Source of the DNA: Fulvia fulva
Lineage: Eukaryota > Ascomycota > Dothideomycetes > Mycosphaerellales > Mycosphaerellaceae
Direction of reading: 5' to 3'
NCBI RefSeq assembly: GCF_020509005.1
Contig: NC_063022.1
Location: forward strand, 3,247,398 to 3,311,397
DNA: 64,000 bases
The notes below the pieces were generated by a model, which worked only from the letters and a program-made list of their open reading frames with translations, was not told where the DNA came from and searched no databases. Below, piece by piece: positions 45,929-55,286 of this stretch (the stretch's first letter is position 1; every line of letters starts with the position of its first letter). Made by a program: the position numbers and the translations under genes.

Positions 45929-46791
45929 TCAGCCACGACCTCCGTGACCCCCATTCGCTTTAGCTGGACGCTCATCTACTCCGGTCGGCTCTGTGTGGTA
46001 ATCTTCTGCCGAGAACTGGATGATCTTGGTGCAGTTCTTCCTGCGCACCTTGAGCCTCGCCAGATCATGTTGGAGTCGAAACTCGGCCAAGCTCGCACAT
46101 CTTCCGTTCGAATAGCGATAGCCTTCCTGGAATCTCGCCAGCCTTCTGATGTCTTCCTCGGTCTCTTCCGCAACCTAGGCATCCACAATAAGCTTTTTCA
46201 GCTGGTCCGCCTCAACGCCAGACCGAGGGTCGTAAAGCCAAGCGTGCATTCAGGTCCTGGTAGATCAACGCTCCTCGGAGATTGCAGCTTTCCCAGGAAT
46301 GCATCGAGAATAGCATCACGAAAACGGTGGTCTTCGAGCCAGCGCACACAATGGTAGAGCTCCGCTAGCTTCATGTAGCCCCAGTCCTCGAGCACGCCAT
46401 CCGCCATCCGATTGTTCGCCTCCACCACGCCCATGGGCAGATTCCCTTCACGGAGCCAGCGGTCGTAGACCTCAAAGGAGTACGGACTACCAGTGAATCT
46501 TGCCGACCACATTGGTTCCGGCGCTCCAACGTGGAAAAGCTGTCGCAGACGCTCGGAGCCGGAGCAAATGCGCTGACGCTCGATCGTCCTGGTGTATTCG
46601 TACATTGTCCCGTTCTCGAATGTGGTACGTCTACCAAAGCCGCTGTTTGTGATGGTGCGTGTTGGAGATGCGGTGGTATGTTGCGTTTCGAAAAGTGATG
46701 TCGAGACGAAGAGATGCTTGCAGAGACGAAGAGCTTTTGTGCCACGAAATGAAGCTAAGCATGTGATACTCAGTGCAATTTGACGTTGCAC
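45929..46791 (-). pseudogene. BTB/POZ-domain protein, broken by a frameshift and a stop
   Basis: The first frame carries a BTB-like C-terminal region: SFEVYDRWLREGNLP, then KLAELYHCVRWLEDHRFRDA and ILDAFLGKLQ. Near 46250 the family pattern jumps to another frame, HAWLYDPRSGVEADQLKKLI. That frame meets TAG at the place where a Tyr is expected (VDA-stop-VAEETEEDIRRLARF) and then runs on to TGA at 45929-45931. No intron with GT-AG ends fits the jump. The upstream part (TRTIERQRICSGSERLRQLF) may be the weak start of the BTB domain. The 3' end faces prefoldin 6 at 20 bp. Two independent lesions make it a likely pseudogene. Confidence 0.7.
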
Positions 46792-47502
46792 GACTGATAC
46801 TCACGAGCCGCAGCGGGCCGCTCCCAAGGAACTCCTGGACCATTGAGTGAACGCAATCTGCACGAAGCAACATATCTTTACTGCCTCTTGCCGGTTCCAT
46901 CACAATCTCGACTCGAAATGCGTGATGACCAGTACCTTGCTCCCTTGTTCAACACAGGAAGCCCTTCCACCTCGCCCCTCAGGAGCCCCAAGAGCACTAG
47001 CTGTCTCCACAGACTACTACATGCTAATATGATTCGGTCCGAGGTCGCCAGATACATACATGCTTCGAATCGCGGCTCATCGTACTGGGATGAATTCATG
47101 CAAGACCGAAGAATCTACGCCCGCGGCAATGCAATCCAGACCCTGCGATATGCCCTTGGACAAAGTACAATACCAGACGAGCATAAGCGACACGACTGTG
47201 ACAACCTGTCCTGCACACTGCGGTTAGTGCACATCCATCCGCTTGATCCAGCGGTCAAACAATGCGACTCTAATCCACAAGCTGGGTAGCAAACAACACG
47301 CCATAACAATAGGACTTCGGACCTCTAATTCCACTATCGCTATCTTCGTGAACGCTACAAGAGTAGCACTATGCGACGTTTCCTAGGTAGGCAAAGGCCG
47401 CTGAGCTTCGCTACCCCGGAATTAACGGACGCTGTTTGCTTGCTCTTCATGCTCGTATAAGTAAAGGTCTCTGATACAAACGATACCATAGCTCAATATA
47501 GT
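46792..47502. other. Intergenic with one unsupported frame
   Basis: A plus-strand frame at 46843-47289 (148 codons, with YWDEFMQDRRIYARGNAIQT) shows mildly protein-like composition but matches no family I know and lies across the 5' side of the broken BTB gene. Left uncalled. Confidence 0.4.
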
Positions 47503-48379
47503 ATGAGTGCAGTACTCATACTTCCCTCGGGGAAAGGAGCTTTCCTACTCGTATTACTACCAATGCCAGACCTAAACGATCCCGAACCCGGGTACTACCC
47601 GTCAGCACACGACTACGTCAAGATGCTCCAATCGGAGCGCGTGACCATATCCGTTGGCAAAGACGATGACATGGAGTCCTTCAGTGTACCAAAAGCTTTG
47701 CTCATCGCGAGATGTCCATGGTTTGCTCCTTGCTTCGACAAGAAGGCGGGCTACATAGAAGCTCAGCAGAATGCGACAAGGTTGGAAGAGTGCCCCCCCC
47801 CCTCCCCCACGGCTTTCAAGATCTTGCTATACTGGGTCTTCATGAACAGACTGCTCGAAGCGGCCTCTGATGGTAGTAGGGTCTCAACAGATATGTAAGC
47901 GACAAGGCTGCTAACGTGCAGAAGCAGCCGTCCACGATCCGGGCCAGACTATCATCACCGACTGGCTGGAAGCATACTCCCTCGTCACCTATCTCTTGCT
48001 GCCACACCTCCAGAACGCCATCATGGTCAAACTCTGCTCCATCGTCCTAGACAAGACCACCCCGACCGAGCACACCGTCAACGACAGAGACATCGAGCTT
48101 GCCCTCGGCAGTGGTCTTGATGTACTCAAGTATTTCGTCCTCGATGCTGTCTACATCAACCTCACCCAGGAATCTGGGCATCATCTGCGGATCGAAGAGC
48201 TGCTGCCAGTGTGGGGAAAGGATAGTGAGGTTTTTGTTGGAGCTTTGTCGGGGTTGTGCGGAGAGACAGCCGGGGAGGCAACGGACTGCTGTGGAGCTGA
48301 TGGGGGAGAATGTCGAGACGATGGGGAATTGGCAGTTGATGGTGTCTACCAGGGAAACTTAGTCAAGTCCGGTGCGTAG
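47503..48379 (+). CDS. BTB/POZ-domain protein
   Basis: Exons 47503-47872 and 47922-48379, with a 49-nt intron (GTAGTA donor, CTAAC branch site, CAG acceptor), give 275 aa. The BTB core is VTISVGKDDDMESFSVPKAL, LIARCPWFAPCFDKK and FKILLYWVFMNRL. After the intron, DWLEAYSLVTYLLLPHLQNA and the helix LALGSGLDVLKYFVLDAVYI match the back half of fungal BTB-only proteins. A C10 run at 47793-47802 codes for Pro without breaking the frame. Near 48280 the family-like sequence may change frame: the alternative AVELMGENVETMGNWQLM looks more natural than the Cys/Gly/Asp-rich tail of the open frame, so a one-base change is possible. Met at 47563 is an alternative start. It is probably a ubiquitin-ligase adaptor or scaffold; this is inference. 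Confidence 0.72.
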
Positions 48380-48912
48380 AGAGTCGTTGTTGACAGGTGC
48401 ATTGCTCCATCCATTAGCCCCTTCCCGTCGCCTATGTCGCTCACGGTCTCTGGCCGCCCGAACTGTTACGGGCTCCGCGAGGCGCGTTCAGCAAGTTGTC
48501 GGGGAAATGTCGATTTTCTGCTACACCATAGTTGCGCCCAGCCTTGCGTCGAGTGCTTATTCACCAGCAAACACTATCCTTATCCCATGCGCAATCCGTG
48601 GCATCGCCACTACAAGAGGGACTAATACACCCATGTACGCGTTGCTTTCGACCAACGTTATGCCGCCGACCAGTGCCTCAGCAGCATTACGAGATGCCAT
48701 ACAAGATACAGGACAGCCACGCTCATGCTTCATGATGGTCTCCTTCAGCACCCACAAGCACTTCACTTCGTCACACTGACCGTAAAGACCCTCCCTTCCT
48801 TCAAAGGCAATCGCCATCTTGAGACCACCCTCAACATCGACACCTCCCAAATGATACCTATCAAGCGCTCCACCATGAATCCCCCCCAAATATCCCCATC
48901 AGCCACTCCACC
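48380..48912. other. Intergenic, no gene supported
   Basis: 533 bases. Open frames run through most of it (one from 48725 reaches the next gene's start) but show no family. It should hold the promoter of the small secreted protein. Confidence 0.4.
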
Positions 48913-49209
48913 ATGAAACCCCTCACCACCCTCATCTCCTCTCTCGCAGCGACAACCGCCACTACCGCCCTCGTTTCGCCCTCTTCGTCCCAACCAGCAC
49001 GTCAAACATTCTTCACAATCAGACCAGACCCGGCAACTCAGCAAGCACACTACGAGCTCATCATGCCGACGAAGTCAAGTCTAGACAGCTGCGAGGTGTT
49101 TGCGAAGCATGCTCCTGCGGAGGTCTTGACCAATGTTCTTCACTGTAGCGAAGTTGGGGAGAACGCTATTAAGGTGAGGTTTGAGGCGAGCTTTGATGTT
49201 GAGATGTGA
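48913..49209 (+). CDS. Small secreted protein, 98 aa
   Basis: The protein begins with a clear signal peptide (MKPLTTLISSLAATTATTAL) followed by SPSSSQPAR, with a likely cleavage near residue 21-25. The mature part of about 75 residues contains two Cys (DSCEVF and LHCSEVG), so one disulfide is possible, and ends in VRFEASFDVEM. No known domain. Size, secretion signal and a Cys pair fit the broad class of small secreted fungal proteins; a role as an effector is only a possibility. Confidence 0.55.
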   Translation: MKPLTTLISSLAATTATTALVSPSSSQPARQTFFTIRPDPATQQAHYELIMPTKSSLDSCEVFAKHAPAEVLTNVLHCSEVGENAIKVRFEASFDVEM

Positions 49210-49391
49210 CATGCGATCTTTGAGGCGCTTGGGGTGGCCTTTCCAGGGTTGGAGGACTGAGAGGCACGGCGACGGTTGGGTATCAGAAGCATATTGGCCT
49301 TCTGGGCAATGCTGTCGTTCAATGGGTATCTTTATGTAGTTCAGCAATGATTCTCTCGGCATTCTGTGTCCCGTGCGTAGGTCTTTGTCCT

Positions 49392-50648
49392 TCAGTCAAC
49401 ATACACCCTCCACCCATAAGCCTTGCCTACCCATTTCCTCGCCAACTTCGCTCCAGACTCCGTCGGCTGGCTAAATGCCACCTGATCTTTACTGTCGATT
49501 TTCTTCGTCTTCAGCTGGTCATCGGCAAGAATACGTTTGTGGGTGCAGTCTACACCCTTTGGCTCCTCGGCCGCAGCTTCTTGTAGCAGTCTCTCCCGAG
49601 AGCTCATGTCCGTAGCATGACGAGCGTTGTGAGCGGCGACAGCTGCGTCCAGAAGTGATCTTGCGATGCCTTGACCACGATGTGTTGGCGAAGTCCAGAT
49701 TCGGGATATGCCCATCACGGCCGGCGAGGGTTTGGTGGAGAGTTGGATCGGATGCTGTTCTGCTTCTGCGAGCTCCTGGGCCGCGGATAGTTTTCGCTGC
49801 GTCAAAGCCGCAAGTGCGCTCTTGCGTCCATCAGTGGTGACCGATCCGGCAGTCTTCGATACCACAGCATCAGGTCGCACCACCTCGAATGCTTCCTCGA
49901 TCCGCTCGGCGAGCACAAAGCCAACACACTTCGCTCCACGCACATACAGGAACGCATCGAACTTCGGCTCGAGATTGTTAGACAGCCCCTCCCTCATAGC
50001 TTCTTTACCCCAAATCTGCGCTTCAGGAATCGGCACAGCACCCAGCTCCCTCTGGACGATCTCCAACGCAGCCTGCGCCTTCTTCTGCCGATGATGCTTG
50101 TCAAAGCAATTCACTCGCAGTATAGCATCTCGATTGCTCTTCATCTTCACAAGCAGTCGCCGATCAGTCTGTTTCACAAAGTCCTTGCCCAGATCATAGC
50201 CTTCGGTACTCTGCTTGTGAAACTTGTCATGCAGCTTACGATCCTCTGCAGACGAGGCTGTGTACTCCATTCCACATTGCTTGCACTTCTTTTGCACCTC
50301 TTGGCCAAGCGACATCTGCATCTGCGTCAAGGTGCCCGCCTTCGAGCCCGACTCGCATGCTGCCTTCTGCTGTTTCTTGGGACGCGCATTTCCGGCGATG
50401 GGATCGAGTACTTTCCTCTTGCCGAGCAGAGAAAACGCGTTCTTTTGTGGCTTTGGAGGCGGTGCAGCTATCGCCAAAGAGTCCAGATCGCGTGCATCCT
50501 GCTTGTTGAGTCTTTCCCAAGGGAATCCTGGCGGACTGCTGGGCGGAGTGTTACAACGCGTCGGCTCGTCTGAGAAGACGGCATTGTCGCGTAGTGGTGT
50601 CGAGGAGGGCGGTGTAGAGTCGAACTCGAGCGCAGTCGGGTTTGTCAT
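49392..50648 (-). CDS. ECO1: Cohesin acetyltransferase Eco1/ESCO-type
   Basis: The preferred Met at 50648 (MTNPTALEFDSTPPSSTPLR) gives 418 aa; an upstream in-frame Met at 50804 would add 52 unconserved residues. A C2H2 zinc finger (KKCKQCGMEYTASSAEDRKL...HDKFHK) at about 120-150 precedes the acetyltransferase domain. That domain shows CVGFVLAERIEEA, the Eco1 signature IWTSPTHRGQGIARSLLDAA and the ending VAFSQPTESGAKLARKWVG. Eco1 acetylates Smc3 in S phase to establish sister-chromatid cohesion in the nucleus. An N-terminal PIP-like motif is not obvious. The order finger then acetyltransferase, with both motifs intact, makes the call secure. Confidence 0.93.
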   Translation of the reverse strand: MTNPTALEFDSTPPSSTPLRDNAVFSDEPTRCNTPPSSPPGFPWERLNKQDARDLDSLAIAAPPPKPQKNAFSLLGKRKVLDPIAGNARPKKQQKAACESGSKAGTLTQMQMSLGQEVQKKCKQCGMEYTASSAEDRKLHDKFHKQSTEGYDLGKDFVKQTDRRLLVKMKSNRDAILRVNCFDKHHRQKKAQAALEIVQRELGAVPIPEAQIWGKEAMREGLSNNLEPKFDAFLYVRGAKCVGFVLAERIEEAFEVVRPDAVVSKTAGSVTTDGRKSALAALTQRKLSAAQELAEAEQHPIQLSTKPSPAVMGISRIWTSPTHRGQGIARSLLDAAVAAHNARHATDMSSRERLLQEAAAEEPKGVDCTHKRILADDQLKTKKIDSKDQVAFSQPTESGAKLARKWVGKAYGWRVYVD

Positions 50649-50999
50649 CGCGGCAGCATTGCTGAGGGAAACATGTACTGAAGTATCTGAATGTACAATG
50701 GAAGATGATGTTGATGTATTTCTGATTTCTAACGCGTCTTCGTCGTCCAAACTCAAAACACATCCCAAACACGCGATCTGCCAACTTCCGAGATGGAGCC
50801 GCATCGCGTAGATAAAGGCAGCGTCCCACCTTCGCTACCTGCACCCCGCCATTGTACCACACTCACAGAAACAGCATCACTCCAGCATCACTCTTCCCTT
50901 CCTCCACAATGCCACCGGGCCCACAACGCCCCCGCTCCCCAACATCCTTCTGGTCCCGCATCAAAGGCCAACTCAGACGCGCCTTCATCCCCAAACCCA
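50649..50999. promoter_or_regulatory. Shared 5' region of ECO1 and the ureidoglycolate lyase gene
   Basis: 351 bases between divergent start codons. Both frames are open some way into this spacer, and a further plus-strand frame (50909-51070) codes 54 residues of basic, Pro-rich sequence without a family match. Confidence 0.45.
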
Positions 51000-51947
51000 A
51001 TGCCTCCCAATACGCCTACGACCGCGAAACTCACCTTGAGCCCAACCATCCTCGCTTCAAGTTCACTTAATCCCATCGACTTTGCGCCGTTTGGGGAAGT
51101 GATTGAGAACCCCGCCACGCACTCTGATCATGGCGAGACGAAGCTGGAGAGGGTCGAGGCGAATCAGGGCAGTGCGATCAAGTGGATGGATGTGACGAGG
51201 TTGGAGAATTGGTATACGCTCGCACCGAGCAGGAAGGCGGCGAGGAGTGTGGTGAATATGTTCGTGTGTAAGCCGAGGCGTCTCGAGGAGAGGGAGGGGA
51301 GGAAGGTGTTTCAGGTAAAGGTGTTGGAGAGGCATCCTTTCACGCCGCAGACTTTCGTACCTCTGGGTGTGAGTAGGGAGGACAAGGATACGAGGTACAT
51401 GGTCATCGTTGCTCCGACTTTGAAGTCTACGCAGAGGGATCGAGATGATCGATTACAGCCATACCCGGCTGAGAAGCCGAAGAGCGCGAGATCGTTGAAG
51501 GACAGGCTACTTGGAGCGAGGCCGAACCCATTCACGAATGACCACGAGCCTACCACGACGCCCTCCCCAGCAGACCTCGACAGAGCGACAAGACCAAAAG
51601 GTCCCGGCGAGCCTGATCTGCAGAACATGCGTGCCTTCATCGCCAGAGGTGATCAAGCCGTGACATACGGCCCTGGAACATGGCATGCGCCGATGGTTGT
51701 GCTGGGCAAGAAAGACATCGACTTTGTGGTTGTGCAGTATGCAAATGGAGTGGCTATCGAAGATTGTCAAGAGGTAGACGTGAGGGAGGACATTGCGGTG
51801 GATGTGAAGGATGGAAGTGCTGAGCAAGGTGCCAGTTTTGAAGCTGAGCAAGCACTCGTTGCTCACAACTCGTATGGATTGAAGGAGGGTGAGGGCAAGT
51901 CGAGTGAAGAGGCGAGTAAGCCTGGGTATATGAGAGCGAAGCTGTGA
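51000..51947 (+). CDS. DAL3: Ureidoglycolate lyase (allantoin degradation)
   Basis: Start at Met 51000 (MPPNTPTTAKLTLSPTILAS) gives 315 aa; the frame is open upstream to 50793, but that part is Pro/His-rich and unlike the family. Conserved blocks: NPIDFAPFGEVIEN, VNMFVCKPRRL, VKVLERHPFTPQTFVPLGVS, YMVIVAPT, MRAFIARGDQAVTYGPGTWH with APMVVLG, and DFVVVQYANG. These belong to the AllA/Dal3 family, which cleaves ureidoglycolate to glyoxylate and urea in purine catabolism. A 50-residue insertion (around KPKSARSLKDRLLGARPNPF) and a charged C-terminal tail make it longer than the roughly 195 aa yeast enzyme, as is usual in filamentous fungi. It is not clustered with other allantoin genes here, apart from the Dal5-type relic 48 kb away. 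Confidence 0.9.
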   Translation: MPPNTPTTAKLTLSPTILASSSLNPIDFAPFGEVIENPATHSDHGETKLERVEANQGSAIKWMDVTRLENWYTLAPSRKAARSVVNMFVCKPRRLEEREGRKVFQVKVLERHPFTPQTFVPLGVSREDKDTRYMVIVAPTLKSTQRDRDDRLQPYPAEKPKSARSLKDRLLGARPNPFTNDHEPTTTPSPADLDRATRPKGPGEPDLQNMRAFIARGDQAVTYGPGTWHAPMVVLGKKDIDFVVVQYANGVAIEDCQEVDVREDIAVDVKDGSAEQGASFEAEQALVAHNSYGLKEGEGKSSEEASKPGYMRAKL

Positions 51948-52253
51948 TCGGGGCGAGATAGCAGAAGCATGTTCGTACCCGTTCAGGTTCTGCAGCAGTC
52001 TGGCAAGGTCATCATGCGCTCAGTATGGCACAGCACAATGTTCATAGGTATCATTGATTCATCTCAGGTATCTAGTCTATGTGTCTATCTAGGAGTGGTG
52101 ACTCGCCTTCGCAGCATAAAACCCATGCATCAACCCCTCCTTCTCCCACTGCTCCCTCCTCGTACTCGCACCCCAAACATACCTCCCACCCTTGGAAACA
52201 TACCCAGCAACCACATCATCTCCACCCCCTCGTCTATCATAGCAGACAGTCCG
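51948..52253. other. Short intergenic region between convergent genes
   Basis: 306 bases between two 3' ends. No gene seen. Confidence 0.5.
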
Positions 52254-52969
52254 CTAGAGTGCCTTCAACACCGCCTCAACCCCACTAACACTCACAGCCT
52301 GCAGCTCCGTCTCCACCTCCGCATACGTCACCTTCCCATGATCAATCACCGCCGCCCAGCGCCCGTTGCGGTCTCCCGGGGCCGTCCAGCCGATTTGCGC
52401 TGCGAGCTTGGTCTCGAGGTCGGAGGCGAAGATTATGGAGGTGTTGGCGGAGGGGTCGGTGGTGTCGATGGTGTTGACTTTTTGCCAGCCGGACATGACG
52501 TAGGCGTCGTTGGGGGCGATGATGAGGAGGGTGTCGACGCCTTTGTTTTCTAAGGGGAGGGGGAGGTTAGTGGGTGGAAGGGGGTTTGGGGTTTGGGGGA
52601 GGGGCTGGGAGCTTGACTTACTGAGGTCGGCGATGTGTTCGATGTAGCGGGGGACGTGGTTAGCGGAGCAGGTTGGGGTGAAGGCACCTGTAGTGAATGT
52701 CGTCAGTGGTCTGGTCCTGTCGTAGGAACGTCGTGAGGGTTGGCATACCTGGAACGGAGACGAGGACGACCTTCTTGTTGGCAAACTCCTTGCTGGCATC
52801 GTAGGTGACTGGGAAACCGCAGACCTTGGTGTCGGCCGTGGTCCAGGGGATGTACTTGAACTTGACTGTTCCATATCATCAGCAAACGTGTCCGCGTCTC
52901 TCTTTCTGGTGTACCCCGCGCTGCCATACCGCCCTCAGGGAACTGCTCGCCGGCCTTGAGTCCAGACAT
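52254..52969 (-). CDS. Peroxiredoxin, Prx5/Ahp1 type
   Basis: Exons 52969-52930, 52865-52749, 52687-52622 and 52549-52254 give 172 aa. The protein starts MSGLKAGEQFPEG and reads VKFKYIPWT, then KKVVLVSVPGAFTPTCSANH with the peroxidatic Cys in the Thr-x2-Cys setting. It continues IEHIADLKNKGVDTLLIIAP, NDAYVMSGWQKVN and SGVEAVLKAL. It belongs to the atypical Prx5-like group that includes yeast Ahp1 and fungal allergens such as Asp f 3, cytosolic or peroxisomal thiol peroxidases that reduce H2O2 and alkyl hydroperoxides. The C terminus KAL is not a strong peroxisomal signal. Four short exons with phase-consistent introns support the structure. Confidence 0.93.
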
Positions 52970-52987
52970 CTTGCTTGCTTGTTGGTG

Positions 52988-53025
52988 ATGTAGTGTAGTG
53001 TAGTGTAGTGTAGTGTAGTGTAGTG
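52988..53025 (+). repeat. TGTAG pentanucleotide microsatellite in the peroxiredoxin leader
   Basis: About seven and a half perfect tandem copies of a 5-bp unit, 20 bp before the start codon of the peroxiredoxin gene, on the side of its 5' leader. On the mRNA strand the unit reads CTACA. Confidence 0.95.
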
Positions 53026-53158
53026 TTGGAAGGATGTTGTTCGGTAGTGGTGGTGGTATGAGGATGTAGGTGGAAGCAGTGTTTTTGAAAATTGTCAACA
53101 ATCAAAAGTGAAGAGTGAACGAACACTGTGATGGTGTTTGTAAATGACGTTCGGTAAC

Positions 53159-53488
53159 TCAAAGTGGTGGACGAGAGCGACCGATGTTCTGCCAGGCTGT
53201 GCTTTCTCTTACGATTTCTACGCGCTTCGCAGCTACGGCCCACTTCGCGCGCTCGTGCTTCTGATCGTGCGAGCAATCCTGCAGTCGTGCGGTAATGGGC
53301 GGTCGTGCTAGGTATGCGTCGGCGAGCTTTGTGTTTGCAGCCATTTCGATGCGGGCACGAAGCCTGGAAGGAGGAGATCGAGGTGTGAGGATGATATGTG
53401 GTGCGTACTTCGAGGCTGAAGCGAACGACCCCATACGAGGACATGGTGGGAGGAAGAGGTGGATGTCTGCGATGGGACATGCTAACAT
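53159..53488 (-). CDS. Short hypothetical protein
   Basis: 109 codons. From an internal Met (MAANTKLADAYLARPPITAR) the sequence is a charged, probably helical 60-residue protein with a single Cys. No family recognised. It precedes the peroxiredoxin gene on the same strand with about 190 bp between. The frame could be chance. Confidence 0.25.
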   Translation of the reverse strand: MLACPIADIHLFLPPCPRMGSFASASKYAPHIILTPRSPPSRLRARIEMAANTKLADAYLARPPITARLQDCSHDQKHERAKWAVAAKRVEIVRESTAWQNIGRSRPPL

Positions 53489-54193
53489 CTGATGGCTAAA
53501 GCTGTCTGGTCTGTGAGCGTGTTGGGCAACGATCTTGCTGAGCTGTCAGCCTTGCGAGAGATCATCTCCATCTGAGCTTGAGCGGCCCAACGAAAGACAG
53601 AACGCTCTTGCAACTCCACGCCTTTAGCGGCTGCTGTACGTTAATCACCCAGCTGCATCGTACTGAGGTGGAATGCCTGGCCTGGTTCGAACATTGTTGG
53701 CAGATTCTCCGGAATCGAGATGCTTCCTTGCAAGCTCCAGACCGAGTAACGCCCTTTGCTCCCTACAAGAGGTATTTCACGATTTGTCTGCCGTCCACAG
53801 TCATTACCAGAGAGAACCTGGGAAAGAGCAAGGATACACGCGAGAAGACGACATCAAGAGTGAAGTCCAACGTGACCAGGAAATTTCAATCTCAGCCTTC
53901 TGCACGACGCATCTGATAAGTAGCCGCAATGGCAACCGAGGTGTAGATTGTCAACGCTGCTCCTATGGCGGGTCAGTGTTACCATCCACCAACTCGGCTA
54001 AACGCTTTACATGGACCCACTCATCGAGCGAAGTGTGTCCGTTCAGCACGTTACATGCAAGATACATGTAAAGTTCCGTTCACTTAATACTCGGTAGCAG
54101 GAGGAACGTTGATCCGAGCGCTAGGCAACCCAATTTCCTTCGCTCTCCATCTGTGGTCTTGAGTTTCATCTTCACCACTACCATAGCTCGAAG
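53489..54193. other. Intergenic, no gene supported
   Basis: 705 bases with overlapping short frames only. Confidence 0.45.
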
Positions 54194-54784
54194 ATGCCCA
54201 ACCTGATTCCCCGCGAAGCAACAGAAGCGGACATAGCTCATATCGTCGAAATACAAACCAGGAGGCACCATTTCCCGGTGAATATTACAGTGCTGCTGTG
54301 CAGAAAGAGGCGTGCGATCGTACTTTGAAGCACGTCAATAGCGACCCTACTGCGCAATGGGAAGTCTGCGTAGATCAAAACACTGGAGCAATGTATGGTT
54401 TTGCAAAGTGGAACGCATACGAGCACTCTCGACCAGAATCTGAATGGTGAAAGCCAGAAGGAGATCGCTTTCAACTTCCTGAGCCTCAACTCAGGTCTGC
54501 GTCAGCGCCTCTGGGGTGGAAGACCCCATGTCCGGCTCAGCCTGTTGTGCACTCGCCAGGACTTCCAAAGGCAGGGCGCCGGCACCGTGCTGGTGCAACA
54601 AGGACTAGCGTTGGCAGAACAGCTTGGACTTCCGGGATACGTCGAGGCAAGTACCGTGGGCTATCATCTTTACTCCAAGCTGGGCTTCGAGCAAGTTGAT
54701 ACTGCCACGATCAAAGCTGCAGACTGGGATGGCGACCGCGACCGCACGCTGGTTGCGATGGTGAGACCTGCAACGGCGAAATGA
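54194..54784 (+). pseudogene. GNAT acetyltransferase, frameshifted twice
   Basis: The gene opens MPNLIPREATEADIAHIVEI, the usual first strand and helix of fungal GNAT proteins. The family pattern then continues in a second frame (FPGEYYSAAVQKEACDRTLK, then WEVCVDQNTGAMYGFAKWNA) to TGA near 54450, and in a third frame from there: SQKEIAFNFLSLNSGLRQRL, LWGGRPHVRLSLLCT, FQRQGAGTVLVQQGLALAEQ and YSKLGFEQVD. The acetyl-CoA loop (Q-x-x-G-x-G/A) is in the last part. No introns with GT-AG ends account for the changes, so two indels, near 54262 and 54445, are needed to explain it. The substrate is unknown. Confidence 0.75.
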
Positions 54785-55286
54785 ACATGACGGTACTTGG
54801 AGAATCAAGCCCGAATTGTCTCTTGTCTCTTGTCCCCACACAGCGTCCATAGGTCTCCCATCTCGGCGTCAAGACTAGGCCCAATGAAATGCTTATGGCC
54901 GATAAATGCGTAATGCAGTACGCGAGCCCACCCCAAAGACATTGATGTGCCCAACGTGGCTGTTAGCCGCGCTTTGGTTGGTGAATAAGGAGGTCTTTCG
55001 CGGTGGCAATAGCGCTGTCGCTGCGTCGAGACTCCTCTACCGACCATCCTATAACTTCAACATGCCGTGTGCTCCTCCGACAACCACAATGCCCCTGTTT
55101 TCGTCAGGTTCCGCATTAGGAGATAATCGAGCCGCAAACGACAAATGCAATGGTAGCATTCCGGACCAATGATGTTTTTTCCAGGCCATATGTCACCTTG
55201 GCAAGACCATTAGCTGTAGGTTCGACATGAGCGACTCACACAGAGGGATAAGGCTGTCTTCTCGAATGTACTACCAATCAAGCGTG
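54785..55286. other. Intergenic between two 3' ends
   Basis: 502 bases, no gene seen; contains the 3' flanks of the GNAT remnant and the zinc-cluster gene. Confidence 0.5.

Noticed and set aside
46843..47289. 148-codon plus-strand frame
   Set aside because: Mildly protein-like but without any family block or start context; kept as uncalled intergenic.
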